A model generated the notes under the pieces. It was given only the letters and a program-made list of their open reading frames with translations, did no database searches and was not told the DNA's origin. Positions 6,768-16,004 of a stretch of 64,000 nt of DNA are shown piece after piece. Location: positions 186,001 to 250,000 of the forward strand of contig NZ_WBIN01000012.1 of NCBI RefSeq assembly GCF_009749385.1, read 5' to 3'. The stretch comes from Agromyces allii (GTDB taxonomy: Bacteria; Actinomycetota; Actinomycetes; Actinomycetales; Microbacteriaceae). How positions within the stretch are numbered: position 1 is the first letter of the stretch; every line of letters starts with the position of its first letter. A program made the translations under genes and the position numbers.

Positions 6768-7619
6768 ATGCCTGATCGATCGCCCGTGACGCTGCCCACG
6801 ATCGCCTTCCTCGGAGCCGGGTCCATGGCCCGAGCCGTGCTCACGGGGCTGCTCGCGCCGGGCATCGAGATCGACGGCGGCATCCGCGCCACGAATCGGT
6901 CGGCGGCCAACGCGGACACGCTGTCGGAGCTCGACGGCGTCACGGCCTTCGCCACCGAGACGGATGCCGCGGCGAACCGCACGGCCGTCGCCGGCGCGAA
7001 GATCGTGGTCGTCGCCGTGAAGCCCGCGATGGTGCCCGACCTGCTGCGCGAGATCGCCGATGCGCTCGAGCCCGACGCGGTCGTCGTCTCGGTCGCGGCG
7101 GGCGTCACCGTCGCCACGTTCGAGTCGCTGCTGCCGTCGTCGGTCGCCGTGATCCGCTCGATGCCGAACACGCCCGCCCTCGTCGGCCGGGCGGTCACCG
7201 GGGTTGCGGCCGGCACCCGTTCGAGCGAGGCCGATCTCGCGCTCGCCGTGACCCTCTTCGAGACCGTCGGCGACGTGATCGTGGTTCCCGAAGAGCAGAT
7301 CGACGCGCTCTCGACGATCTCGGGCTCGGGGCCCGCCTACGTCTTCTACCTGATCGAGCAGCTCACGGCCGCCGCCGTCGCCAAGGGCTTCACGCCCGAG
7401 CAAGCGGCGCTCATGGTGCAGGGCACGTTCCGCGGGGCGAGCGAGCTGCTCGCGGCCTCCGACGTCGACCCGACCGAGCTGCGCCGCCGCGTCACGAGCC
7501 CCAAGGGCACCACCGAGCGGGCCGTCGCCGTGCTCGAGGGCGCCGGGCTCGAGCAGATCTTCACCGAGGCGACGGATGCCGCGCTCGCGCGGGCCCGTGA
7601 GTTGGCGGCGGGGGCGTGA
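6768..7619 (+). CDS. proC: Pyrroline-5-carboxylate reductase
   Basis: 283 residues, slightly longer than usual because of a short N-terminal lead. It reduces 1-pyrroline-5-carboxylate to proline with NAD(P)H. It shows the Rossmann motif IAFLGAGSMARAVLTGLL, the segment VVVAVKPAMVPDLL, the conserved IRSMPNTPALVGRAVTG, and the C-terminal dimerisation/active-site region ISGSGPAYVFYLIEQL and VTSPKGTTERAVAVLE. ATG 6768 is chosen because it is seven bases from the TAGGAT hexamer; an in-frame ATG at 6759 overlaps that element. The stop overlaps the GTG of the hexosaminidase gene. Confidence 0.95.
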   Translation: MPDRSPVTLPTIAFLGAGSMARAVLTGLLAPGIEIDGGIRATNRSAANADTLSELDGVTAFATETDAAANRTAVAGAKIVVVAVKPAMVPDLLREIADALEPDAVVVSVAAGVTVATFESLLPSSVAVIRSMPNTPALVGRAVTGVAAGTRSSEADLALAVTLFETVGDVIVVPEEQIDALSTISGSGPAYVFYLIEQLTAAAVAKGFTPEQAALMVQGTFRGASELLAASDVDPTELRRRVTSPKGTTERAVAVLEGAGLEQIFTEATDAALARARELAAGA

Positions 7620-8977
7620 GCGGGGCCGGCCGTCGGTCGAGCGGCACTGATGCGCCTCCTCGGCCGGCTTTCGCCCCGCTCGACTTCAGCGGTGAGCCGC
7701 GGTTCGCGTGGCGCGGCGTCATGCTCGACGTCGCGCGCCGGTTCCGCCCGATGCCCGAGCTGCGGCGCTTCGTCGACCTGCTCGCCGCGCACCGCATCAC
7801 GGTGCTCCAGCTGCACCTGACCGACGACCAGGGCTGGCGGTTCGAGGTGCTGGCGTATCCGCGGCTGACCGGGATCGGCGGTCGCCGCTCGGAGTCCCAG
7901 CTCGGGCACGGCCCCGACTCGACGCTCGACGGCGTGCCGCACGAGGGGTGGTACTCGCAGCACGAGCTGCGCGAGCTGGTCGCGTATGCGGCCGCCCGCG
8001 GCATCCGCGTGGTGCCCGAGATCGACGTGCCGGGTCATGCCAAGGCGATCCTCGCGGCGTATCCCGAGTTCGGCGTCGGCGCCCTCGACGACGTGCGCGC
8101 GCGCAACCTCGAGCCGTGGACGCGGTACGGCATCAACGACGAGGTGCTGAACGTCGAGGACGCGACGATCGCGTTCGTCGCCACCGTGTTCGACGAGCTG
8201 TGCGACGTGTTCGACGCCGACGTCGTGGGCTTCGGCGGCGACGAGGCGCAGAAGACGCGCTGGCAGGACGACGCCCGAACGCAGGAGCTCATGGCCGAAC
8301 GTGGTCTGGCCTCGGTCGAGGAGCTGCAGTCGTGGTTCCTCGCGCAGGTCGCCGACCGCCTGCGTTCGCGCGGCCGTCGCGCCGTCGGCTGGGACGAGAT
8401 GCTCGAGGGCCGCGACCCGGCGCCCGACGCCGTCGTCGCCTCGTGGCGCGGGCCCGTCGGCGCCGAACTCGGCGCGCGCCTCGGCCACGACGTCGTGCTC
8501 TGCCCCGACCTCTGGACCTACTTCGACTACCGGCAGTCGGATGCCGCAGACGAGCCGATCCCGGTCGGCACCGTGCTCTCGCTCGAAGACGCGGCCTCGT
8601 TCGATCCGCTCGGCGACGGCGCGTCCGCGTCGTCCGCGTCGGCTGCGCTGCGGGAGCGCGTGATCGGCGTGCAGGCCAACGTTTGGACCGAGCACCTCGA
8701 CACCCGCGACCGCCTCGACTACGCCGTGTTCCCACGGCTCGGGGCGTTCGCCGAGGTGGCCTGGCACGGGCGCGCGCTCGACTGGGCGTCGTTCAGCTCG
8801 CGCCTGCCCGACTACCTCGCGTGGCTCGAGGAGCAGGGCGTCGACTCCCGGCCGCTCGACGGCCCACGGCCCGAGCAGCAGCGACCGGGCGTCCCGGGGG
8901 TGCCGCGCGAGCGGGCGGCGCGCATCGCCGAGCTCGAGCGCCTGACGGCGTCGCTCGCGGAGGTCGCGGGCGCCTAG
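7616..8977 (+). CDS. Family 20 glycoside hydrolase (beta-N-acetylhexosaminidase)
   Basis: 453 residues, a bare GH20 barrel. The barrel starts at RFAWRGVMLDVARRF; HRITVLQLHLTDDQGWRFE and RVVPEIDVPGHAKAILAAYPE follow, and the catalytic Asp-Glu pair is in VVGFGGDEAQK. GH20 enzymes use the substrate N-acetyl group as nucleophile to remove terminal GlcNAc or GalNAc. There is no signal peptide, no N-terminal GH20b-like domain and no carbohydrate-binding module, so it is likely cytosolic and acts on imported chito- or muro-oligosaccharides. GTG 7616 overlaps the proC stop (GTGA). The functional link to proline synthesis is not obvious. Confidence 0.9.
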   Translation: MSGAGRRSSGTDAPPRPAFAPLDFSGEPRFAWRGVMLDVARRFRPMPELRRFVDLLAAHRITVLQLHLTDDQGWRFEVLAYPRLTGIGGRRSESQLGHGPDSTLDGVPHEGWYSQHELRELVAYAAARGIRVVPEIDVPGHAKAILAAYPEFGVGALDDVRARNLEPWTRYGINDEVLNVEDATIAFVATVFDELCDVFDADVVGFGGDEAQKTRWQDDARTQELMAERGLASVEELQSWFLAQVADRLRSRGRRAVGWDEMLEGRDPAPDAVVASWRGPVGAELGARLGHDVVLCPDLWTYFDYRQSDAADEPIPVGTVLSLEDAASFDPLGDGASASSASAALRERVIGVQANVWTEHLDTRDRLDYAVFPRLGAFAEVAWHGRALDWASFSSRLPDYLAWLEEQGVDSRPLDGPRPEQQRPGVPGVPRERAARIAELERLTASLAEVAGA

Positions 8978-9008
8978 CTGTACTGAGTCATCACCTAGGC
9001 GCGATCCG

Positions 9009-9818
9009 TCAGCGACCCGTGAGCCGCTCGACGAGCGGGCCGAGCCGCACGGCGTGCTCGGACGACATCGTGAGGTAGGAGACTCCTGCGGCGTCACGCA
9101 GTTGCTCGAGGTGGGCCGCGTCGAGGTCGTCATCGCCCGAGAGCAGGCTCGCGGCTCCCGCCTCGCGCATGCCGGACGAGGTCAGTCCGAGCCGGGAGCG
9201 CAGCCACTCGGGCAAGTCGTCGCCCACTCCCGCGATCTGCAACGCGATCTCGAGGTCAGCGCCCGCTCGGCCGCGTGCCCGCGAGGCGAGTTCGGCGACC
9301 TCGTCGACCGTGGCGGTCGGCGGCACGGCGAGGGCCAGCGTCGCAGCGCGGGCACCGGCGAGCCGCAGCATCCGGTCGCCGCTGCCGGCGATGACGACGG
9401 GCAACTCCGGCAGCTCGGAGCGCGCCGCGTCGACGATCGCCTCGACCGCGTCGACGCGTCTGGCCGGAGCACCCCACTCGACACCGAGCCGTGCAGCATC
9501 GTGTTCGCCTCCCGGGCGGCCGGCGCCCAGTCCGAGTTCGAAGCGGCCGTCCGAGAGCTCGTGCAGGGTCCTGGCGTCGCGCACCGTCTCGGCGGGCGAG
9601 TGGAGCGGGGCAGCCAGCACCCAGGTGCCGAGGTGCAGCCGCTCGGTCGCCGTCGCCGCCGCGGTGAGCGCGAGCAGCGGCGAGTCGGTCTGCAGCGTGT
9701 CGGGCACGAGCAGGGTCGAGAAGCCGCGCTGCTCGAGCTCGTGGGCGGTCGTCGCCCATGAGGCCGCCGTCGCGCACCGACCGACGACCGCGCCGAACCT
9801 GAAGGGGTGTCTCGTCAT
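9009..9818 (-). CDS. LLM-class (luciferase-like, probably F420-dependent) oxidoreductase
   Basis: 269 residues with the bacterial-luciferase barrel: FRFGAVVGRCATAASWATTAHELEQRGFSTLLVPD at the N terminus, LHLGTWVLAAPLHSPAETVRDARTLHELSDGRFELGLGAGRPGGE in the centre, and PVVIAGSGDRMLRLAGARA for the cofactor phosphate. It belongs with actinobacterial F420-dependent LLM enzymes of unknown substrate. ATG 9818 is chosen as the first start giving the conserved N terminus. It lies 110 bp beyond the kdpE stop on the same strand and may be read through from kdp, but nothing suggests a role in potassium transport. Confidence 0.85.
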   Translation of the reverse strand: MTRHPFRFGAVVGRCATAASWATTAHELEQRGFSTLLVPDTLQTDSPLLALTAAATATERLHLGTWVLAAPLHSPAETVRDARTLHELSDGRFELGLGAGRPGGEHDAARLGVEWGAPARRVDAVEAIVDAARSELPELPVVIAGSGDRMLRLAGARAATLALAVPPTATVDEVAELASRARGRAGADLEIALQIAGVGDDLPEWLRSRLGLTSSGMREAGAASLLSGDDDLDAAHLEQLRDAAGVSYLTMSSEHAVRLGPLVERLTGR

Positions 9819-9928
9819 GGTTCGATCCTGCGCGGGGCGGCGCCGCGGCGCATCCGCTCGGGGGCGGCATCTCGGGTACTCCGACGGGTGTACGCGACGG
9901 GCGCCGCCGAACCCGGGTGGGACGGCTC

Positions 9929-10612
9929 TTACGGCTCGAAGCGGTAGCCCATGCCCGGCTCGTTGAGGAAGTGCCGGGGCTCGGCGGGCACGGGCTCGAG
10001 CTTGCGGCGCAGCTGCGCCACGTAGAGGCGCAGGTACCCGGCGTCGTTCGCGTGGAACGGCCCCCACACCTCGCCGAGCAGCATCTGGCGGGTGAGCAGG
10101 CGACCGGGGTTCTTCAGGAACAGCTCGAGCAGGCGCCATTCGGTCGGCGTCAGGCGAACGGATGCCGCGTCACCGGCGTCGCTGCGGATCGTCTTGGCCA
10201 CGAGATCGACGGTGAGGTCGCCGATGCGCACCGTCGCGGCATCCGCCCCCTCGTCGGAGACCGAGCGCGCCCGGGCGCGGATGCGGGCGAGCAGCTCGTC
10301 CATCGCGAACGGCTTGGTGACGTAGTCGTCGGCGCCCGCGTCGAGCGCCTCGACCTTCTCGGCGGAGTCGGTGCGGCCCGAGAGCACGAGGATCGGCACC
10401 TTCGACCACGCTCGCACCGCGCGGATCACGTCGAACCCGTCGACCCGCGGCATGCCGAGGTCGAGCAGGATCAGGTCGGGGTGCCCGTTCGCCGCGAGAT
10501 CGATCGCCTCGGCCCCGTCGCGCGCCGCGATGACGTCGTAGCCGCGCGCGGCGAGCGTGATGCGCAGGGCGCGCTGCAGCTGGTCGTCGTCGTCGGCGAG
10601 GAGGATCCTCAC
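9929..10612 (-). CDS. kdpE: KdpE response regulator
   Basis: 227 residues. Receiver domain with acidic pocket LLADDDDQLQRAL, phospho-acceptor Asp in LILLDLGMPRVDG, and conserved Lys in DYVTKPFAMDELLAR; OmpR-type winged helix (LTPTEWRLLELFLKNPGRLLTRQMLLGEVWG) ending in HFLNEPGMGYRFEP. With KdpD it activates kdpFABC when potassium is scarce. GTG 10612 overlaps the kdpD stop (GTGA), the usual coupled arrangement. It is the last gene of the kdp operon. Confidence 0.96.
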   Translation of the reverse strand: MRILLADDDDQLQRALRITLAARGYDVIAARDGAEAIDLAANGHPDLILLDLGMPRVDGFDVIRAVRAWSKVPILVLSGRTDSAEKVEALDAGADDYVTKPFAMDELLARIRARARSVSDEGADAATVRIGDLTVDLVAKTIRSDAGDAASVRLTPTEWRLLELFLKNPGRLLTRQMLLGEVWGPFHANDAGYLRLYVAQLRRKLEPVPAEPRHFLNEPGMGYRFEP

Positions 10613-13167
10613 GGGGTCTCCTTCTCGGTCGGAGGGGCGGATGCCGCGGGCGGGCCGGCGGGCGATGCGGGCGCGTTCGCGACGGGCCCGTCGGGTTCGG
10701 CCACGGGCAGCGTCACGACCATGGTCAGCCCGCCGCCTGGGGTGTCCTCGACCTCGAGGCTGCCGCGCATGCCCTCGGCGAAGCCCTTCGAGAGCGCGAG
10801 GCCGAGGCCGAGTCCGGTCTCGTTGTCGGTGTCGCCGAGGCGCTGGAACGGGGTGAAGATCTCGTCGCGACGCTCGACGGGCACGCCGGGTCCGCGGTCG
10901 ACAACGCGCAGCTCGGACTGCTCGCGGAACGTGCTCGTGGCCACGCGCACGCGCTCGCCCGCGGGGCTGTGCCGCACGGCGTTGGCGAGCAGGTTCACGA
11001 CGACGCGCTGGAGCAGCACGGCGTCGGCCTGCACGGGCAGCGTGTCGTCGGCGAGGTCGAGCTCGACGTCGGCCGGGCCGAGCGCGAGCTCGTCGAGCGC
11101 GGCGAACACCACGTCGGCCAGGTGGGTCGGCGCGAGCGAGACGCCGAGGGCGCCGGCCTGCACCCGGCTCACGTCGAGCAGGTCGGTCACGAGTGCGGCC
11201 AGCGAGTCGAGGCTCTCGGCCGCGGTGTCGAGCAGTTCGGCGCGTTCCGATGTCTCGAGCCTGAGGTCTGGCGTGCGCAGGGCGCTCACGGCGGCCGATG
11301 CCGACGTGAGCGGGCGCCGCAGGTCGTGGCCGACCGCGGCGAGCAGCGCGGACCGCACGCGGTCGGTCTCGGCGAGCACACCGGCTGTCGACGCGGCCGA
11401 GGTCAGGGCGCCGTGCTCGATGGCCTGCTCGATCTGGGTCGCGATGACCTGCAGCAGGCGACGCTCGGAGGCCTCGAGGTCGCGGCCGTGCAGCTCGAGC
11501 ACGGCGCCGCCCGCGAGGGCGACGCTCGTCACCCGGTCGTCGGGCGTCGGCTCGCCGTCGGCGACGCGCACCGTGCCGTCGATGACGAGGCGCACGCCGC
11601 TGAGCCCGAACGCCTCGCGCGTGCGCGTGACCATGGCCTGCAGGGCGTCCTCGCCGCGCAGCACGCTGCCGGCCATGCCCGCGAGCAGCTGCGACTCGGC
11701 CGCCGCGCGCCGGGCCTCGCTCGTGCGCCTGGCGGCCTGGTCGACGACGTAGCTCACGAGCAGCGCGTTCGCGACGTAGAACACGAGCGCGAGGAACTGC
11801 CTGGGGTCGGCGATCGTGAGCGTGTGCACGGGCGCGACGAAGAGGAAGTTCAGGGTGAGGCCCGAGAGCACGGCCGCGAAGAGCGCCGGCCAGATGCCGC
11901 CCACGAGCGCCACGACGATGACGAGCAGCTGGTAGGCGAGCACGTCGCTCGTGATGGACGCCTCGGTGTGCTGGCTCACGAGCAGCCAGCTGAGCAGGGG
12001 GCCGGCGACGAGTGCGATCGCGCCGCCCGCGATGAGCCGGCGTCGACCGAGCGACCCTCCGAGCTTCGGCAGCGAGAACCGCGATCCGGCCGAGGCGTGC
12101 GTGACGATGTGCACGTCGATGTCGCCAGACTCGCGGATGACGGTGGCCCCGATGCCCGGCCCCGACAGTGCGGCGGCCAGGCGAGAACGCCGGCTGACGC
12201 CGATCACGAGCTGCGTGGCATCCGACGCCTTCGCGAACTCGACGAGCGCTCGCGGCACGTCTTCGCCGACGACCTGGTGGAAGCTGCCGCCGAGCTGCTC
12301 GGCGAGCGTGCGCTGCGCATCGAGGGCTCCCGGATGCCGCGGGCGCATGCCGTCTGGGTTCGTGACGTGCACGGCGATGAGCTCGCCGCCCGACGACCTC
12401 GACGCGATGCGCGCGCCGCGTCGCAGCAGGGTCTCGCCCTCCGGACCGCCGGTGAGGGCGACGACGACGCGCTCGCGCGCCTCCCACGTGCGGTCGATGC
12501 CGTGCTCGGCGCGGTAGGCCTTCAGCGCGGAGTCGACCTCGTCGGCGAGCCAGAGCAGGGCGAGTTCACGCAGGGCGGTGAGGTTGCCGAGGCGGAAGTA
12601 GTTCGACAGTGCGGCATCGATGCGCTCGGCCGGGTAGACCAGGCCGCCGGAGAGCCGGTCGCGCAGCGCCTGCGGGGCGAGGTCGACGACCTCGATCTGG
12701 TCGGCGTCGCGCAGCACCCGGTCGGGAATCGTCTCGCGCTGCGGCACGCCCGTGATCTGCAGCACGACGTCGCCGAGCGACTCGATGTGCTGGGCGTTGA
12801 CCGTCGAGATCACGTCGATGCCGGCGTCGAGCAGCTCGTCGACGTCCTGCCAGCGCTTCGCATGGCGAGACCCTGGCGCGTTCGTGTGCGCGAGCTCGTC
12901 GACGAGGGCGATGGCGGGCCTGCGTGCGAGCACGGCGTCGAGGTCCATCTCGGCGAGGTCCATTCCGCGGTGCGCCACCGCGTTGCGCGGCACGACCTCG
13001 AGCCCGTCGACCATGGCCGCCGTCGCGGCCCGCCCGTGCGTCTCGACGAACGCCACGACGACGTCGTTGCCCTCGGCGGCGAGGCGCTTGCCCTCCTCGA
13101 GCATCGTGTACGTCTTGCCGACGCCGGGGGCGGCGCCGAGCAGGACCCGAAGCCGCCCCTTCTTCAT
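10609..13167 (-). CDS. kdpD: KdpD sensor histidine kinase
   Basis: 852 residues. The order is typical: N-terminal KdpD domain with Walker A G11-AAPGVGKT19 and VDELAHTNAPGSRHAKRWQDV; a universal-stress-like domain about 235-365; four membrane segments around 390-475; a GAF-like segment; the phospho-acceptor histidine in VGHDLRRPLTSASAAV near residue 612; and an HATPase with NLLANAVRHSP and GLGLGLALSKGF. It senses potassium limitation and phosphorylates KdpE. The start is ATG 13167, four bases after the kdpC stop on the minus strand. Confidence 0.96.
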   Translation of the reverse strand: MKKGRLRVLLGAAPGVGKTYTMLEEGKRLAAEGNDVVVAFVETHGRAATAAMVDGLEVVPRNAVAHRGMDLAEMDLDAVLARRPAIALVDELAHTNAPGSRHAKRWQDVDELLDAGIDVISTVNAQHIESLGDVVLQITGVPQRETIPDRVLRDADQIEVVDLAPQALRDRLSGGLVYPAERIDAALSNYFRLGNLTALRELALLWLADEVDSALKAYRAEHGIDRTWEARERVVVALTGGPEGETLLRRGARIASRSSGGELIAVHVTNPDGMRPRHPGALDAQRTLAEQLGGSFHQVVGEDVPRALVEFAKASDATQLVIGVSRRSRLAAALSGPGIGATVIRESGDIDVHIVTHASAGSRFSLPKLGGSLGRRRLIAGGAIALVAGPLLSWLLVSQHTEASITSDVLAYQLLVIVVALVGGIWPALFAAVLSGLTLNFLFVAPVHTLTIADPRQFLALVFYVANALLVSYVVDQAARRTSEARRAAAESQLLAGMAGSVLRGEDALQAMVTRTREAFGLSGVRLVIDGTVRVADGEPTPDDRVTSVALAGGAVLELHGRDLEASERRLLQVIATQIEQAIEHGALTSAASTAGVLAETDRVRSALLAAVGHDLRRPLTSASAAVSALRTPDLRLETSERAELLDTAAESLDSLAALVTDLLDVSRVQAGALGVSLAPTHLADVVFAALDELALGPADVELDLADDTLPVQADAVLLQRVVVNLLANAVRHSPAGERVRVATSTFREQSELRVVDRGPGVPVERRDEIFTPFQRLGDTDNETGLGLGLALSKGFAEGMRGSLEVEDTPGGGLTMVVTLPVAEPDGPVANAPASPAGPPAASAPPTEKETP

Positions 13168-13171
13168 GCGC

Positions 13172-13783
13172 CTACTCCCCGAGTGCTGCGAGGGCGAGGT
13201 TCAGCTCGAGCACGTTCACGGTCGGATCGCCCAGGTATCCGAGATCCCGTGCCTGAATCCTAGACTCCACGAGGTCGGCGACCTCGGCTTCGGGCAGGCC
13301 TCGCGCGGCGGCGACGCGGGCGACCTGCAGCCGTGCGTACTCGGGGCTGATGTGCGGGTCGAGCCCCGACGCCGAGGCGGTCAGCGCGTCGACCGGCACC
13401 TCGTCAGGCGAGACGCCGTCGAACTCGGCGACCTGGGCGCGACGCTCCTCGATGGCGGCGACGAGGTCGGCGTTCTCGGGTCCGTAGTTGCTGCCGCTGG
13501 ACGCGCCGCCGTCGTAGCCGTCGCCTGCGGCGCTCGGCCTGGGCTGGAACCATTCGGGCAGTGGCGCGCCCTCGGCATCCGTGGACGACTGCCCGATCAG
13601 CGACGAGCCGACGACGGTGCCGGAGCCGTCGCGGAGCATCGAGCCGTTCGCCTGGGCCGGCAGCACGAGCTGGCCGACGCCGGTGATGACGAGTGCGTAG
13701 GCGACGCCGAGCACCGCGGTGAAGATGAGCATCGCGCGGAGGGCGACCCAGTGGGTGCGCACCGTGGTGCGAGTGGAGCTCAT
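13172..13783 (-). CDS. kdpC: KdpC, potassium-transporting ATPase subunit C
   Basis: 203 residues with one N-terminal membrane helix (WVALRAMLIFTAVLGVAYALVITGVGQLV) and a soluble domain. KdpC signatures are NGSMLRDGSGTVVGSSLIGQ, ASGLDPHISPEYARLQVARVAAARGL and VNVLELNLAL. It bridges KdpA and KdpB in the high-affinity K+ pump. ATG 13783 fits the helix start; the gap to kdpB is 25 bp. Residues 60-90 contain a somewhat long Gly/Ser-rich insertion (AGDGYDGGASSGSNYG), seen in other actinobacterial KdpC proteins. Confidence 0.95.
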   Translation of the reverse strand: MSSTRTTVRTHWVALRAMLIFTAVLGVAYALVITGVGQLVLPAQANGSMLRDGSGTVVGSSLIGQSSTDAEGAPLPEWFQPRPSAAGDGYDGGASSGSNYGPENADLVAAIEERRAQVAEFDGVSPDEVPVDALTASASGLDPHISPEYARLQVARVAAARGLPEAEVADLVESRIQARDLGYLGDPTVNVLELNLALAALGE

Positions 13784-13808
13784 GGTGTGATTCCTTTCGA
13801 GTCCGGGC

Positions 13809-16001
13809 CTAGAACCCGGGGATGAGGCTGACGACGAGGTCGATCAGCTTGATGCCGATGAAGGGGGCGATGATGCCGCCGAGGCCGTAGACCAGCAGGT
13901 TGCGGCTGAGGATCGCCGAGGCGCCGCCGGCCTGGTACTTCACGCCACGCAGCGCCAGCGGGATCAGGATCACGATGATGATCGCGTTGAAGACGATCGC
14001 CGACAGGATCGCCGAGGCGGGCGAGTGCAGCTGCATGACGTTCAGCACCGCGAGCCCGGGGAAGATGCCCGCGAACATCGAGGGGATGATCGCGAAGTAC
14101 TTCGCGACGTCGTTCGCGATCGAGAACGTCGTGAGCGCGCCGCGCGTGATGAGCAGCTGCTTGCCGATGCGCACGATCTCGATGAGCTTCGTCGGGTCGG
14201 AGTCGAGGTCGACCATGTTGCCGGCCTCCTTCGCGGCCGACGTGCCCGTGTTCATCGCGACGCCGACGTCGGCCTGTGCGAGCGCCGGGGCGTCGTTCGT
14301 GCCGTCGCCGGTCATCGCGACGAGGTTGCCGCCGGCCTGCTCGCGCTTGATGAGTGCCATCTTGTCTTCGGGCGTCGCCTCGGCGAGGTAGTCGTCGACG
14401 CCCGCCTCGGCCGCGATGGCCTTCGCCGTGAGCGGGTTGTCGCCCGTGATCATGACCGTGCGGATGCCCATCGCGCGCAGTTCGGCGAACCGCTCGGTGA
14501 GGCCGTCCTTCACGACGTCCTTCAGGTGCACGACGCCGAGCACGGTCGCGGTGCCGTCGGCCGAGCGCCTGGCGACCACGAGGGGGGTCCCGCCGCTGTT
14601 CGAGATCGTCTCGATGCGCTGTTCGAGCTCGTCGCGGGTCGCCTGAGTCAGGGGGGCGGATGTCTCGACCCACGCGATGACCGCAGACCCGGCGCCCTTG
14701 CGCACGACCGTGCCGTCGGCGAGGTCGAGGCCCGACCTGCGGGTCTGCGCGGTGAACGGCACGACGTCGCCCGGAGGGGCGGCGTCGATCCGGATGCCGT
14801 GCTCGGCCGCGAGGTCGACGATCGACGCGCCCTCGGGCGTCGGGTCGGCGAGCGACGAGAGTGCCGCCGCCCGCACGAGCTCGAACGCGGGCACGCCGGG
14901 CATCGGCACGAACGCGCTCGCGCGCCGGTTGCCGTAGGTGATCGTGCCGGTCTTGTCGAGGAGCAGCGTCGTGACGTCGCCCGCCGCTTCGACCGCGCGG
15001 CCCGACATCGCGAGCACGTTGCGCTGCACGAGGCGGTCCATGCCGGCGATGCCGATGGCCGAGAGTAGCGCGCCGATCGTCGTCGGGATCAGGCAGACCA
15101 GGAGGGCGATGAGCACGGGGATGCTCGCCGGCGTCGCGGCGTACGAGGCGATCGGGTTCAGCGTGAGCGCGACGACCACGAAGACGATCGAGAGGCTCGC
15201 GAGCAGGATGTTCAGCGCGATCTCGTTCGGCGTCTTCTGGCGCGACGCGCCCTCGACGAGCGCGATCATGCGATCGACGAAGGTCTCGCCGGGCTTCGAC
15301 GTGATGCGCACCACGATGCGGTCCGAGAGCACGCGGGTGCCGCCGGTGACCGCCGACCGGTCGCCGCCCGACTCGCGGACGACCGGGGCCGACTCGCCCG
15401 TGATGGCCGACTCGTCGACCGAGGCGATGCCGTGCACGATGTCGCCGTCGCCCGGAATGAGCTGGCCCGCCGTGACGACGACGAGGTCGCCGAGCTGGAG
15501 GTCGGCCGAGGAGACCTCTCGCAGCGGCGTGCGCTCGGCCGCGGCATCCGACACCTCGTCGTAGGCCGTGACGACGAAGGCGGCCGTCGAGGTGCGGGTC
15601 TGGCGCAGGGTGTCGGCCTGCGCCTTGCCGCGGCCCTCGGCGATCGACTCGGCGAGGTTCGCGAAGAGCACGGTGAGCCAGAGCCACACGGCGATGCCCC
15701 ACGTGAACGTGACGGGCACCGCGGTGCCGCCCGAAGAACCCGGCCCGCCGAGGAACGGCTCGGCGATGGCGAGCGCCGTGGTGAACACGGCACCGATCTC
15801 GACGATGAACATGACGGGATTGCGCCACATGAGCCGGGGATCGAGCTTTCGGAACGCGCCGGGCATGGCCTGCACGATCTGGGTCGGTCCGAACGCGCTC
15901 GCCGAGCGCTTCGACGGTGAGCCCGCGGGTCGGCCGTGGCCGTCGGCGGACTCGGGGACCGGTTCAGGCGACGGCTTGGGAGTGGAGGCGATGGTGGACA
16001 T
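13809..16001 (-). CDS. kdpB: KdpB, P-type ATPase catalytic subunit
   Basis: 730 residues, with an N-terminal extension of about 45 residues rich in Pro and Ser before the first conserved stretch ([25 protein letters not shown]). The phosphorylation motif [14 protein letters not shown] is near residue 348; TGES ([10 protein letters not shown]) and the hinge [22 protein letters not shown] complete the P-type set. It hydrolyses ATP to drive K+ import through KdpA. It lies between kdpA and kdpC with 3 and 25 bp gaps, in one operon. Confidence 0.97.
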   Translation of the reverse strand: MSTIASTPKPSPEPVPESADGHGRPAGSPSKRSASAFGPTQIVQAMPGAFRKLDPRLMWRNPVMFIVEIGAVFTTALAIAEPFLGGPGSSGGTAVPVTFTWGIAVWLWLTVLFANLAESIAEGRGKAQADTLRQTRTSTAAFVVTAYDEVSDAAAERTPLREVSSADLQLGDLVVVTAGQLIPGDGDIVHGIASVDESAITGESAPVVRESGGDRSAVTGGTRVLSDRIVVRITSKPGETFVDRMIALVEGASRQKTPNEIALNILLASLSIVFVVVALTLNPIASYAATPASIPVLIALLVCLIPTTIGALLSAIGIAGMDRLVQRNVLAMSGRAVEAAGDVTTLLLDKTGTITYGNRRASAFVPMPGVPAFELVRAAALSSLADPTPEGASIVDLAAEHGIRIDAAPPGDVVPFTAQTRRSGLDLADGTVVRKGAGSAVIAWVETSAPLTQATRDELEQRIETISNSGGTPLVVARRSADGTATVLGVVHLKDVVKDGLTERFAELRAMGIRTVMITGDNPLTAKAIAAEAGVDDYLAEATPEDKMALIKREQAGGNLVAMTGDGTNDAPALAQADVGVAMNTGTSAAKEAGNMVDLDSDPTKLIEIVRIGKQLLITRGALTTFSIANDVAKYFAIIPSMFAGIFPGLAVLNVMQLHSPASAILSAIVFNAIIIVILIPLALRGVKYQAGGASAILSRNLLVYGLGGIIAPFIGIKLIDLVVSLIPGF

Positions 16002-16004
16002 GGA

